From Chlorops oryzae (taxonomy: Eukaryota; Arthropoda; Insecta; Diptera; Chloropidae): DNA of 64,000 nucleotides. The notes under the pieces were generated by a model. It saw only the letters and a list, made by a program, of their open reading frames with translations. It was not told where the DNA came from and did no database searches. Both the position numbers and the translations under genes were made by a program. This document shows, one piece after another, positions 37,390 through 50,838 of the stretch; position 1 is the first letter of the stretch; the number at the start of each line of letters is the position of its first letter. The stretch spans positions 99,331,090-99,395,089 of the forward strand of contig CM035806.1 of the NCBI GenBank assembly GCA_020466095.1, written 5' to 3'.

Positions 37390-38346
37390 TAAGGAAGCGC
37401 TTGGAATGCGGACGAAAAAAAAAAAAATTGATAAATAACATTTTGAGGTTTTTACGCCTTTAAGACTTTTTATTTCTTCCTTTTTTGGATTCCCTATCTG
37501 GGGTTTGAACCCCGGAACTCGATACCGTTCCTTCCAAATCGAAAAACAAAAGAATTTTAAATAAAAAAAAATTGTTTTTTCTTTTGCGTGCTTTAATAAA
37601 AAAAAAAATAAAAAAAATAGTTGGCCGCAGAAAAAACAAATAAGAACTTCAAAGAAATACTAAAATTTCTTATTAATTTATTTAAAAAAAAAATCCTCTC
37701 AAAAATACATTTATTCGAATTATTGAATATTTATTTATTTATTCAATAGAATAGCCAATAAAAAAATTCCAATAGCCATTGGAAATTCGTGGAACCGCAA
37801 TTACGAACTACCAGACGTCAATGGTATCGAAAATGAAATTAAAAAAAAAATATTTGTTTCATTTAATAATAAAAGTTTCTTTAAATATATATGTTTGGTA
37901 ATATTGAGACAAAGTTCAGTAATTAAAAGTTGAAATGGTTTTAGAAACTTATTATGGGAATTCATTCGAACCCTCGAAGGAGTGAACTCTGAGAACTTAT
38001 TTGCGATAACTGTCAAAATACATGGAAGCTTTGACGGCTGTTTAAAAAGTTCTCAAAGTTCACTAAGTTCGAAGTCTGAATGAATACCCATAATATTTTA
38101 CGATCTTCAAATTCCTATGGAAATTGAAATCTTTCTGAAAACAGAGAGCTGCAACCTCTTTCCTGATTGCATACTACTTTGGATAGTTCAAACTAACATA
38201 AATAAATAGTCTTTGTTTTTCATTATAGTTGTAAGGATATTGCAGGCTTAGCTGTAAAATAATTTCGTAAGTTCTTCCAAATTCCTAGGAACAGTTTCTG
38301 CATAATAGTGTTTTTTATTCGCATTATACCTGCTAAGGCTATGTTT

Positions 38347-39089
38347 TTAAGGGGGTCTTCTCATTGAAAACCCGTTTTTTGGACCCTTTTTAATTAAATT
38401 CTTATTTGAAAACGCAAAGAATAATTGAAAACTTTTTTTATTTATTGTATTACAAAAGGTTCAAAGTAAATAAAAAATTTTTTTTTGCCTCGATACGTGG
38501 GCTGTTCAAAAAGTAATGAGACTTCAAAGTTGGTAGTGAAAAAAAAAGGTGCCGTCACGGCGGCCACGATTCCGGGTCTCCGGAGCGTCCGAAATGAAAA
38601 AAAAAGAACGGGGTTATAATCAGTATAGATGTAATTCTCGGGTGAACCTCAAGCATAATTTTGTGATTTTTTTTTGACAAAATGGCGGCCATTCAAAAAA
38701 AAAATTTCAATTCCGGCCTTTTTTTTTTGTAGTTTAGTGTAAAAAAAAAAAATAGTAAATTTTTTAAAATTATGGTCGAGGTTCACCCGAGAATGGTGAC
38801 AATTCTGCGTCGATTCCACTTTGTTTCATGAAAATCGGTTCAGTTGAACTGGAGATATCATGGCCGCCAGTTCGAAAAACGTGGTTTCGAGATAAACGCG
38901 TTTAAAGTTTGAAGCAACGCAAAAATTACTCGTTTTAGCGCAGATCTTACTCGACAAAGAAGGCTATATCCTCTAAACTATTTCGAATTTCAAAAAATCC
39001 TTTTAGGGGCATATTCACAACTACCCAAGCTATAAATAAATGCAAAAAAAAAGTCGAAAAAAAGTTGCTCAATGAGAAGACCCCCTTAA
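38347..39089. mobile_element. TTAA-flanked non-autonomous element, copy 3
   Basis: Full copy with the same GGGGGTCTTCTCATTGA inverted ends and TTAA on both sides (38347-38350, 39086-39089), about 1.2 kb before the second large unc-13 exon. Confidence 0.9.
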
Positions 39090-40267
39090 AGATTTGAATT
39101 TAATTAAAGCACGTTACAGCATTCAAAAAAACAATTGTTAACAATGGTTCTTTTTGTAAAATTCTTTTTTTTTTTTATTATAATATAACGTCAACTTGAT
39201 TGAACGAGAACGAATTGAAATTTCAAAGCTTTTAAAAGCTTTTATTCTTGCCTGCTAATGAAAAGAAGTTTTCACCATGTTATCGATAACAATTGGTATC
39301 AGCAGCCCCACATACTGTTCCCACACGAACGAAGTAAATGTGTACATATATATATATATTCCAAAAAGCTCAATGCCGACTAGTCTCCTTTAGAATATCG
39401 TGGCATACATTTCAGCGTGCATTGACCTACGGCGCATATCAAAACTCCATTACTTTTTCTATTCAACAATAATGTTAAATTTGGAAATTAGTAATTCAAC
39501 ACATACAAGAACAAATACATTATTATCGTCGTAGAGCAGCGAGATTTCACGATACAAAACAATTGATTTTTTTTTTGTTGGACTAAACAAGAAAATTTTC
39601 CGTGCTCAAAAATGCGTATACATACTTTGATAGCTGAAAAAAAAAGTTAGGCAAGCCTTGCGCGTGAAATTACTTGAATTTAGACGGGAATCGTGCTTCG
39701 TGTTTCGTGTGTTTTTTTTTTCGCATAAGCTTAAAAGCAATTTTTCCAAAAAAAAAAAAAATACAGTCTTACTTATAAAAGAATTTAAACGAGTGCATGA
39801 CAATATACAATTTTTCGTTGGCAAAGCCAAAAATTTTTAACACTTTTACACAGCAATGTTCAGACGCGAGTAGTATAAAAGCAACAAATACAAATATATT
39901 TTCACGTTTGTGTATTCATATCAAAGGCAATCGAATACAAACTTTTCTTGTTGCTTTCCATCCATGTTATTTTTTTTTTTTACGTCTATAAAACTTTGCC
40001 AGACTGAATATGAAATTTTTTTATTTGTTTGTATTTAGAGTCTTCAATGCCCTTTAATTTGAATTGAAAATCAGTGTCAATCTTTAAAAAAAGTTGTGCG
40101 AAAATAAGAAAATCAAAATCACATGCAAAAGAAAAGAAAGTTCAAGTGAATCTTTAAAAAAAAAAAAATTAAAGTGAATCTTTAAAAAAAAAAAATTAAA
40201 AAAAAAATAAAGAACAGCATTAAAGTCAGAAATATTTAAGAGCAATTAACCCCGGCTGATAATAAAT
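39090..40267. other. probable promoter and 5' UTR region of unc-13 B form
   Basis: No exon is seen. The final 250 nt are A-rich and lead into the ATG at 40268, consistent with a 5' UTR. No core-promoter motif stands out. Confidence 0.4.
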
Positions 40268-43200
40268 ATGGCATCATTGGTAACGGCGTCGCCTAAGATG
40301 GCGCAACATAAGTCGTCCCACTGTATTCAAGATGAGCAGCAGCAGCAGCAGCAGCAGAGTCATGCCCAACTTCTTTGTTCGCAAAAGCCCCTTAAAATGC
40401 ATTCCGTGTCGAAAACCATAAATGAATCTAACGAATCAGGTAGAATGAACTTTTTCGAAGAAAACGATCTGCCAACTATGAGGAATGCTTTGGGTGATAT
40501 GCAACAAAAACAACAACAACAACAACAACGAACTGAGATATTAAATCAGAAGCAAAAACAACAATCTTTAAATATGAATCACCTTGGTGCGCAATTCAAC
40601 GAATTGGAAGGGATTTTTGCTCTTGGCACTCATCAGCAACAACATCACCAACAGCAGCAGCAGCAGCAACACCGAAACGATGACCGCTTTCTAAGCGGCA
40701 GCAGCACCACCAATCAGTCACAGCTTTCTGTATTTCATTCAGCTGAGTTTGAAGGCAACAAAAAATCTCTAACTGCATCTGCTTCAAATATGAACAACGT
40801 TTTGAATCCTGAAGCGCCGCAACAAGCCAATCATCATTCGAATTGTGGTGGCAGCCTAATGTCGTTGTCCAGTGAGCAGCAATTATGTCAGCTCTATAAT
40901 GCTCAGCAGCATTCTGATTACATTATTTCGGACTACATGGATAAAATAGCTACTCGAATTAATCTTCTTGAGACCGAACTGAAATTTGCTTGGCGTGCAT
41001 TGGATTTGTTGTCTGGAGAATATGGAAAAATTTGGGCCCGCTTAGAAAAACTCGAAAATATATCGTCCGAACAGCAAACAGTTGTAACTAACCTTATGGG
41101 TCTGATTGCATGGAAACAACAACAGCAACAGCAACAAGAGCAAGAACAAGATAGTGACCGTGAATTGAATTTCTTTGCTTGCGCCAATGAACCCCCGGTT
41201 CCAAACAACCTAGCAAAAGATTTTTTCTTTGGCCGTCATTTTACAATGGAGGACGACGACATTGGCGATATGGAAGATTTAAAAGACGAAACACTTATGT
41301 CAGCGGGAATTTTATCAGATGACCACCACCACCACATTGTTGTCAACAACTCCACATCAAATGCCTTTGAAGAGCACCAATTGAAATCGGCATCTGCTCG
41401 GGAAAAACTTTACTCCGATTCGGATCTGATTTTCTATGAACAGCAAAATTTGTTAGCGCAAAATGCCAAAAGACAATTAATCGAAGAGTTTTTACATGGA
41501 CGTACACTGCTACAAAATATAACCCAACGTAATTCAGCTTTACCAACTGGCAGCATGCGAAATCTTTCTACAATGATCCAGGACGTTCCAGATTTTCGAG
41601 AGGGTCTAAGCTGGTTCAAGCTAGCAAGAGCACGTTCCGATGCTCAGTTAGGAATAAATTCTGTGCAGCATTTTCCTTTTCCATTTTCCAAGGACTTCAG
41701 TGAATGTGAAATGCGTAAAATGAATATGGCGGAAAAAGAATACTTTTCTAACGAGCTGGACACACTTATGGCTGAGACGAAGTTTTTTCGCGAAACTGCC
41801 TCTAAAAAAAATGAGAACTTATATGGTGCACCAATTGAAGATAGCGGAGGAACAAAGTCCATAGAAATTCGAACGAACATTAAATTAGAGGATGGAGACA
41901 CAGAGTCATTAGGCAATAACGAAGTGAATGAAGATTTCTATAAAGTGTTAAACGAAACGTACCGTCACAATGGCTTAAGTGCTGAAATAACAAATATGGA
42001 ACGGTTGCTGCAACAATCGGAAGCAACTTCTGGAAATCCTATTGTTAATTCGTTACTTTCTTCGGCTGCTAATAACAGTGGCAGCGTTGCGTAGCGTTTC
42101 AGCACTAGATATGATTCACGAAGACGAGGAAGACGTTGATATTATTAAAAATAAAAAAAAAAATATTTGCCACGAACAATCAACTGAATTAGCAATTGTA
42201 TCAACAGCTGCATCTCCGTCTTCTAAAAAATTTCACAAGAAAAAGAAAAAACAACACAATAAAAATGAAATGGAAATGCTGAATAATTTGAAAACCGCAT
42301 TGTCTCTGGAGCAAAGTCATGGTAGTAAAAATATTGACTTAAAATCATCATCTAATAATACCATCTCGAGACTCTCTGAGTTAAATGCCATCAATAATAT
42401 AAAGATTCAAAAAAATCCGGAGCATCGTACTTCAACAGCTTCTTCATCAACCGAAGATGAAGTAATAGACGACAACCAGACAAGTTCCATTTTAAAAAGT
42501 ATTAATGAAGTTCTTTTAATGGAAATCAATAAAATAAGAGACTTTCAGTCCATTACACCAACTCAGAATTTAGATCTTCGTGACTTAATAAGAACCGAGC
42601 AAAAATTCTTTCTGAAGTTACACCAAGTCGATAAGAATCTTGTCTTACTACTTCTAAATCCGGTAACAATGGCCGACGAACTTCGTGGTATTGTTGACAA
42701 CTCACTTAAATTTAATCTCATAATGAATAAATTGGAAAAGAATATTGAGACGCTCAAGAAACTCGTTGGGAACTCATTTGAGGACTATAAGAAAACCTAT
42801 TTACCTGAAGTTCCAGATGAAAACCAGCCCAAAACTAAGGCTCAAAAAAGCGAGTTCGTTATATATAAAGAAAAGAAATTTGATTTTGTAGACGGAGATC
42901 AAAAAACCCTCAATAGTAGTAATACAGAATTTTATGACCAAAGTGAACGTCGTCTACTGCGAAACAACTCCAATCTCGATGAGCAGCTAAAGTTACTCGA
43001 AACCGAAGAAAGTGAAATGCGTAAAAAGAAAACCCTATTAAATCCCCCGTCACCGTCTCCGTCTCCAGCACAAAATGATAACATTGGTATCGCATTGGCA
43101 ATCACTTCTTCTAGTTCCTATTCAACGCACTATGGATCCTCAACAAATATTTATAGCAACGATGAGTACATAAAATCATTGAAAAAAAGTCTCGAACGGC

Positions 43201-46200
43201 ATAACAGCATGCTTTTCTTGCTCCATTTGCAAAACCCAGAACATAAGGGCGAACCAATTAATACGTTTGCAACTGCAGATACGGATATGCTTCTAGATGC
43301 AGAAGGTGCTAACAGCCCACCTCCGCCAGCACCGAACGACTGTCCAACAATTAAAAATTTAGACGCAAAGCCGCCAACCCCAACCAAAAATCCATTCTTA
43401 GATGAGCAATCGAGTATGAAACAAATAGTTGCTTCTTCAGCCGCAAAGCAAATAAAATCTGATTCTGGATTAGCTTCCCTAAGCGGTTTTTCGAATTGGG
43501 AAAAACCATTAAATTCACCGAATCATATTTCTGATATTAAATCTGCTGATAACACTTTTCAAACTAGACGCTTTAAAGATGCAAACATAAATATACCGCA
43601 TTTCATTCCCAACGCCTCTAATTTTAACTATGAAGACGTCGATACAATAACCAAAAATCAGCCAGTATATTCGCCTACACTCTTCGACAGGCCAACAACA
43701 ACAACAGTCAATCAATCGAATGCAAAAGATCACCAAAACAAAATTATACCATTAGAAGAAAATTTAAACTACATTCGAGAATTAGAGAAAAACATACCGA
43801 TTTGTTCAATATACGAAAATAAATCAATATACAACATATTCAAAGATGACGACGACAATGTCTGCACTATTGATGACATGTTAGCATGGGATCAAAAGCA
43901 GCAACAAGAGCAACGAATCATCGCAGCTCTTGAACAGCAGCCGCCAAAAGAGATTCATTTGAATTCGATGAAAGACGACATCATCAGTAGTAAAAAACAA
44001 CGCATACCGGATCTACTTAAATCTCAGGATATGCCTATACAAAACGCACCTGATCGGGCTCCATCTTCGTATATAGAAACAGATATTGATAGCTTGGAAT
44101 GGATGGAGAAATCTAGAAAGCGCAACTTGATAGATCGTTTGGTTTACTATCCCACTTCGAACACTATAGCTAGCAATAATTTAGACTATTTTGAAAACTG
44201 CGAGCGCCCAAATAGAAGAACAGAGAAAAGAAGAATGCTTGAAAATGGTGACAGACGCGGTGCGTTCGACCAACAAGAGTCTCTTCAGAGCTACCAAGCG
44301 AAGAAGTATTCATTAGAATCCCAAAGAGATATTAATTCAATACCACCTTTGCTTCTTAAGAAAGAGACCGTGGATACGACGTCACACCTGCTCGAAATCA
44401 CTAATGCGGAACCGAAGAATCCAAAAGTGTGGAATAAAATTGGAAGCTTCCTACCCGATAACTTTAAACTGAAACGTCCAACGCGCTACAATCGCTCGCA
44501 ATCATTGCCCGCCGCCGACGAAATCGACCATATTGACACTTACAAAAAGAAGAATGGTACAAATGCTGGTAGCTTTGATCTTTCAAAACGTTTCCATAAA
44601 ATTCCTGCTCACTTCATTCAACGCTCTAAAGATTCAAAAACTGCAGATCAGAGCGACAAAATAACTGACGAGAAATCGATAAAACGACACTCCTTTTCGG
44701 CTAAGATGAATAACTTAATGCAGAAAGCAGCCAAAACCTACAAACGCCGACATAGTATGAGCTTACGCCACACATTGGGAGCAAGCTTTTCAGATCCAGA
44801 GCACAGTTTGACTTCTTCGGACAACGAATTAGACGATTCACTGATGGCCAGTGAAAACTATAACAGATTTCCGGAAAATATTGAAAACGATTTTGATAAT
44901 GATGAAAGGCTTGAATCGTCACGAAATGAAGACATTAAGTTTGAGAGAGTCGTAAAACCATCGAAAAATGAAATCAAAGAAGAAGTTGATGAGTATTGGC
45001 AATTTTCTAATATTGAAAGAAGCATAGACATTGCAGAAACAAGCAGCAAACCCCTTCAAGAACTCTTTCCTTTGATGGGAGCCACCAAAAGAAATACACC
45101 GCATTATGAGATTACAAATGACTTAAATATAAAATTGGAAGAAAATGATTCAATAACACCTTCGAAAACAATTGAAATGGACGAAAAAAGTATGGAAAAT
45201 TGCGAGGACTTTCATGGTGGTAGCTATGGGAAAAACTCTTCTCCACAAAAGTTGTCTGTGTCCAATGAGCACCATTTACAAAAGGCTGCATCAATTTGTA
45301 TTGATATAGTTGAAGAGGATTGTTTTCCAATAGGTAATACTTCATCAAGCGAATTGGAGCAGAACTCGCAGCCGAAAGGTTTGACAAGTGATAGAGATAC
45401 AACAGAAACGATATTGAGAAACCAGGAAAATGCACAGCGTCATATCCAATATAACAACACTCGCTCTTGGGCAGCACAGCAATCTCTAGATATTCCAAGT
45501 AGTATGAGCAGAGAAGATGAAGATAGTCGCAGTCAACATTCCTTTCGCACATTATCGTCCTCACGCCGCCAGAGCACCGAAGACAGCATTGATACCGATG
45601 ATGAATATTATTGTTATGAGCTGAGACAGCTTGAAGAACTTGAAAGGCAAACTGCAGCCGAAGCTGAAGCAGCTGCGATTGATTTCGGTAAAGACCCTGT
45701 TAACACCAAGCTTTTCACGGAAATTGGACAGCTCAGTAGAGGCGACGATGTCGATAACAATCTAACGCCAGATTCACATGTGAAAGAACTAATGACTGCA
45801 GTCTTGCAGGAGCTAAAAGATGTAGTTAAAGAACAGGTAACAACAAAGGAAGACATATCGAAAAAAGAAAACCTCCAAAAGTTACACACAAGACGAATCT
45901 CGAAAATAAAACAAAGTCAACAGCTGAAATATGAAAAAATTGATGACTTACATAGTGCGTGGCAAGATCTGAACGAAAATGATGTTCCACTTAACGTCCC
46001 TGGCATTGCAAAAATTGAAGACATTCCAAATAGCCATATAGTATCAGATCTTCAAACTTTTGACGGAGCAAGTATCCCTGTTGAGCAGGACAAGAGACAA
46101 AAGCGATTCAAAAAGAAAAGACGTGGTAATCGACGATCTTCTGCTGATGATACAAACTCAGATCCCAAATATACATCTAGCTCTACATATTCATCAGAGG

Positions 46201-46892
46201 AAGAAAATAAACGGCCAATCAAAAGTGAAATTCAGAAAAGAGATGAACGTGATAAATATGAAAGCAAACAGCAGCATTTCAACTCCTCAAAAGGAGTTGA
46301 ATCAATTTTTTTGGCGGACGGCGATTATAAGTCAGATGAAGACAACGAGCTTAAGGACGCATCGTCTGGAGCAACTTCTGGACCTGATAGCCCTGCGGAT
46401 GAACTCAGTGATGAGAATGACGATGCAAATGATGAAGCAAACCAACTTTTCAAAACAGTCACCCCAAATTATCAAGCTTTTAAAGAGAGCCTGAAGGGGA
46501 AAAGGACTTCCAAAACCACTGAGAATAGTAACATGAAAAACGATGAAGGCGAAGTAAATGATTCCATAAAAACGGACAAGAAGTTAGATGAAAAAATTGA
46601 GATTACTGAACAATCGCCAACATCAAAAACACTTCCGTCACCAACGACTGGGCCCGCCACTAGCTCTATGGACTCAGACCAACTTCATCACCAATCAGCA
46701 GCACCCACTCGTCTCATAAGTCAGGATTCTAGTGTAGATGGGGCCTGTGTAGTCAATGGCACTAGCGGTTCTGGTGCTGCTTTCGGAAGCAGCAAATGGA
46801 AACTACTTAAAACATTGAAAGAACGAAAAATCGAAGAGAAAATTAATCAAGATAAAATAAAAGAAGAAGGATCACAAAAACCCCGAGAAAAG
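40268..46892 (+). CDS. unc-13: unc-13, large alternative N-terminal exon (B form)
   Basis: A 6.6-kb exon starts at ATG 40268 and ends at the phase-0 donor GAGAAAAG|GTAATG. The first part (40268-42094) has several glutamine runs and a probable coiled-coil segment near 40940-41100 (KIATRINLLETELKFAWRAL). The second part (to 46892) is highly charged and disordered, with basic Ser/Arg clusters and long acidic stretches. Phase, strand and position fit splicing to the shared exon at 48517 as an alternative to the A exon; the B form in flies supports looser vesicle coupling. The two parts are in different frames: the first hits TAG at 42092-42094, while the second is open from 41991. No plausible intron removes the shift without deleting good coding sequence. 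So one extra base, or a +1 frameshift, is implied near 42060-42094. Confidence 0.8.
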
Positions 46893-46989
46893 GTAATGAA
46901 AATTAAAAAATGGGTGTGTGTAAATTGAGAAACAAAGCACTGTTTTTAAAACAATTCAAAACTCTGCAAACAGTATGCAAAATAAGTGT

Positions 46990-47140
46990 TCGTACACCCA
47001 ATTTTTATATCCGACACACTTTGTGTCGAGGGTATATCGCACTTGTGCGTACGTGTGTCACCAGGAGATTCGATCCAGACATGTCCGTCTGCCTGTATAC
47101 AGTTTTCTTACTGAAGGAGTTGAGCTATCTTCTCTGTCTA
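46990..47140. repeat. diverged repeat shared with 31923-32160
   Basis: Carries CCAGGAGATTC and GTCCGTCTGCCTGTATACAG as in the copy downstream of the A exon; unclassified. Confidence 0.45.
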
Positions 47141-47332
47141 TACTTTCCCATTTCATAAAATTTTTGTATAAAGGAAATATCGTTAATTATGCGGTCAAAG
47201 TGAAAAAATCTGATTCAATTCAAATTTTTATACTTTCGAAGCCATTTTGTTATGAAAATTGTATAATTAACACCTAAATTTTTTATTTTATTCAAAATGC
47301 TGGATCGATTTCCATTAATTTGGTGTACTATG

Positions 47333-47440
47333 GCCCATTTGCTACTGTTCCGGTTAAAGTTCGCTACGATATCCTCTCGAAATGTCAAAATTTTCATAAA
47401 AATCTTTGGTTTTTCGGAACAAAAAAAAAATTAATCGGAT
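47333..47440. mobile_element. partial Harbinger-type MITE
   Basis: GGCCCATTTGCTACTGTTCC and the following GGTTAAAGTT match the left half of the MITE at 37264-37389; the right end is degraded. Confidence 0.5.
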
Positions 47441-47571
47441 ATATATTTAATTTTCTCATCTTATTTTCAAAAAAATTATTAGACATAAAGACTGCTTTGT
47501 CGTTTTAAGCTATGGAATGAATATGGAATTCATATACTTTTTTAAGTCAATAAGACTTGCTATTAATATTA

Positions 47572-47907
47572 AGGGGCTATTTCCACTACATCGCATTTAG
47601 CATTTGCATCTTTAAAGATGCTAGACCCGTTTCCACTGCGTTTCGCATTTAGCATTTTGTGAAAATTTGAATTTTTGTTCGGAAAAATATTTGAATTCTT
47701 TGAAGTAGGCTTTGAAATGTTAAAAATTTGAAGAAAATATCAATGAAAACTAGACGGTTTTTAGCATTTTTATCGCATTTTCTCAAGATGCTGAAAAATG
47801 CTGTTTTAAGAACAACAACAATTACATGTAATTCAAAGCCGCATTTTTGAGCATTTTTTAAAAATGCTGAAAAATGTCTAAATGCGACTGTAGTGGAAAC
47901 AGCCCCT
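47572..47907. mobile_element. MITE with AGGGGCT inverted ends
   Basis: AGGGGCTATTTCCACTACAT at the left is mirrored by CTGTAGTGGAAACAGCCCCT at the right, and the neighbouring CGCATTTAG/CTAAATGCG also pair. No coding frame; target duplication not certain. Confidence 0.65.
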
Positions 47908-48516
47908 CAAAAGGCGATTTTCTTCCCATAAAGATAACTTATCAACACGTCAGTTTTATAAGAATGTCACATAGTTTGATTGATATGGTCACCTTATTTT
48001 TTTTTTTTACTATATCAAGAAGTTTTCCATATTTTTCAAAAAAAATAATGACATTTTCATGAAATATATGAGGATATCTATTAAAATGTTTCAATAAGAT
48101 TTTCTCTATAGATTCAAAGAGTTTTCTCTATGGAAAAAGCATACTATTCATATAGTTAAAGCAGATTTCTCTATTAAATCGCGGTTAATAAGGGGATCTT
48201 ATCGATTTTATGGGGTCATATTTTTATGTGTGTGATTCTCAAAAATCTAAAATTTTTTAAAACGTTTAAGAATCGTTTAGCACTGAAATTACCCAATTTG
48301 TGTTCTGAATGGCTGTTACGGGTGTCACGGGTATGACAGTTTCTTGTGGTATTGCCCTTCGGTCAATAATTTTTTATATTCAATTGTGAAAATTTTAATT
48401 GTTCCTCCCCATAAATATGCCTACTTTACTATTTTAATAAAATAATCAGAAATTGGTCACAACTTTTTTGCCTCTTTAAACGTAATATACATATATATAT
48501 ATTATATTTGTTTTAG

Positions 48517-48645
48517 AATGGAACTGGAGGAGACGTTGGACTCCGCGGAAATGGACATCCAGGAGATAACCCTTTTTATAGCAACATCGACAGCATGCCA
48601 GACATAAGGCCACGTCGAAAATCTATACCTCTTGTATCGGAATTG
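48517..48645 (+). CDS. unc-13: unc-13, first shared exon
   Basis: A 129-nt exon lies between tatatttgttttag and GTAAGT. It encodes NGTGGDVGLRGNGHPGDNPF and then YSNIDSMPDIRPRRKSIPLV and SEL. This segment is characteristic of Unc13/Munc13 just before the C1 (diacylglycerol-binding) domain. The exon is phase 0 at both ends, so either large upstream exon can be joined to it. The following C1, C2 and MUN-domain exons are not in the window. The retrotransposon at 50168 lies in the intron that follows. Confidence 0.93.
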
Positions 48646-49377
48646 GTAAGTCGAAGATTGTTTTTCTTATCTTCTTTTTTATAACATTTAAAGAAGCAAT
48701 AAAAATTTTGTTTTGGAAAAAGTTTTACGTAAAGGGTAAGAATGAGATCCTATATTGTATATTAGGGCGTTACTAAGTACTCTAAAGCATTAATTATTGA
48801 AAACAAAAAAATGGTTCAGATAAAATACATTCTAAAAGTTGATGATTTTATATCAGCCATTTACACTTTCCAGCAAAAGAACTCACAATAAATATAGTCT
48901 TTTGTCCTCTTAGAAGATAAAAGACTGCTGCTATACGCTTAATTAAAACAGTAAAAAAATAATTTTTAATAACTTTTTAATGAAGTTTATCGTTCTCTTG
49001 CAATCTCCTATGCTAAACTTATATATCCGTTTTGTTGGATACTTAGGTGCTCAAGGTATACCATCACGTGAAATTAAGTAGTTTTTTAAGTCTTTGCTAA
49101 TTTTGCTATTCTGTGTATGATATTTAGAATTATAAAATGTTCGTAAATAATAAGTAGCACAAGACTGGTAAATTGGTTGAAACTCCAATTCCGTCTTAAA
49201 TAACACTGGTCGGCAAAAAATTACAAAAAAAAAGTCGTTAGCAAGAAATTTGTTCTGTGATTTTCGTTGACTTTAGTTTGATGAATCCAAAACTTTTATC
49301 CCATTGGTTCAATCACGTCTAGTTTTTGGGCTTTTCTTACTTATATTGGTTTAAAAAAAATTAGAAAAATAAGAGCC
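48646..49377. other. unc-13 intron sequence, nothing recognised
   Basis: Intronic AT-rich DNA after the shared exon. Confidence 0.5.
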
Positions 49378-49889
49378 AGGCGAGCCTAACAATAAAATAC
49401 CCGACACAGACATACATGTTTAAATAATTTTTAAACCACGCCCAAGAAACAGGACCACTAAGTAAGAATAATCAAGAGGTTTTTAAGGCCATTATGGGCC
49501 CCATATACCGACTTTTGTTAAATTTCTTTATGAAACCCGTCCCTTTTCCACGCCCACTTTTCCAATGTTTTTGCAATCTAATCGGAGGCTTAAATATACG
49601 CTCAAATCCCAAATTTCATTGAAATATTTCGGAAAAGTCCGATATTGAGGCAGTTTTGGGATTTTTGTGGCAGAGCCTAGTACTGGAAGTACCCTTAATA
49701 GTGTACTGATCAAGGAAATTTTTTGGGAGGATGTTTATGGCTACAAAGGATGCCAAATTTCGTTGAATTTCCATTTGAATTTCGGGTGTAGGAGACAATT
49801 TTCGAAATACGCCCTTCTGCCACGCCCACTTTTACAATTTTTGGAAATCATATTGTCTGTGTCGGGTATTTTATTGTCAGACTCGCCTC
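49378..49889. mobile_element. DNA element with ~40-bp inverted ends
   Basis: AGGCGAGCCTAACAATAAAA at the left and TTTTATTGTCAGACTCGCCT at the right are inverted ends, and CCCGACACAGAC/GTCTGTGTCGGG pair just inside. CCACGCCCACTTTT words occur twice, as in many dipteran DNA repeats. A related end may be present near 5085. Confidence 0.65.
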
Positions 49890-50167
49890 TCTACAGGCCT
49901 AGTTGTGACACTCTTGTTGTACATGTGCGATATATTTACACAGTAAAAACTAAAGGTTTAAAATTAAATCTTTTCTGTATTAAATTTGAATTTCAATACA
50001 AAAAAGTCTTATTTTAATACAATTTGGTCTTAAATGATCTCAAAAACGAACAAATTTCTCAAATTGTCAAATTGTTCCCGCGATTATATTGCTATCATAC
50101 ATACATACGACGCGTCTATAGTTCGATTTTCTCGAACTTTGATAAAAGGCAAATGCCTGGTGGGCCC

Positions 50168-50817
50168 TGTTGTGAGTTACAACATTCGTGTACTCACTGT
50201 ACGACCTAGCGTGAATCGAGCAGCCAACCGTTTTCGCAAGAACAGCGAATACTGGACAGAAGCAAACAAAAGAAATGCAACGATCGGAGACAATGACACA
50301 ATATCGTCACCAAAGCAGAACTAGAACTGGAACGCAGAAGTAGGTCAGCGGTAATGAGAGCAACGACTACGTCAGCACCAGCTGTTATACGAAGTTATGG
50401 AGAAAAGCGAAATTGGGCAATGGGCGATTGCACAGCAGCAGTTCGTCATTTGCGGAAGTGTTGCAGATTTGGCGAGAAAGTGCAGCCTAAGCACTTTCTA
50501 CTTATAAAAGAGAAGAACCAACATCGAAAAAGGGACTCTTGATTCAGTATTCAAAGTCTCAACTCCGGTGCACGTACTCACCCAAGGGCCACGACAACGG
50601 AGCGTAGACTTAAGTGTTAGACAGGGAATTAGGGAAGTCCTTCGAGTCAATTAGGAGCTAGAGTAGGATCTAAACATTGTAAATTAAAGTAATAAGTAAA
50701 TCAATAAAAGGACTTAAATGAATTCCCTGTGTCCTGGTTTTTATTTATAAAGGATATTTAGGTCTGGGTATTAGTCTGGAGGAGTCAGACTGATACATTC
50801 CCCTAATAATCACAACA
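50168..50817 (+). repeat. 5' LTR
   Basis: 650 bp, TG...CA ends. A TATAAAA box at 50503-50509, an initiator-like TCAGT at 50544 and an AATAAA signal at 50703-50708 give a plausible promoter and polyadenylation layout. Confidence 0.95.
50503..50509 (+). promoter_or_regulatory. TATA box in 5' LTR
   Basis: TATAAAA in the context CTTATAAAAGAG. The nearest initiator-like TCAGT is about 40 nt on, slightly far for a standard TATA-initiator pair, so the exact start of R is open. Confidence 0.5.
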
Positions 50818-50820
50818 TTT

Positions 50821-50838
50821 TGGCGCAGCCGGTATTCG
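50821..50838 (+). other. primer-binding site
   Basis: TGGCGCAGCCGGTATTCG begins three bases after the 5' LTR. A TGGCGCAG(T/C)CGG core is found in insect Gypsy elements of the 297/17.6 type, where it pairs with a serine tRNA; that assignment is inferred here. The same core adjoins the old LTR at 9747. Confidence 0.75.

Noticed and set aside
42044..42102. A tiny intron to explain the frame change in the unc-13 B exon
   Set aside because: The GT...AG pairs here are under 60 nt and give the wrong phase. The only nearby pair with the right phase (41979-42078) removes good coding sequence and has a poor donor.
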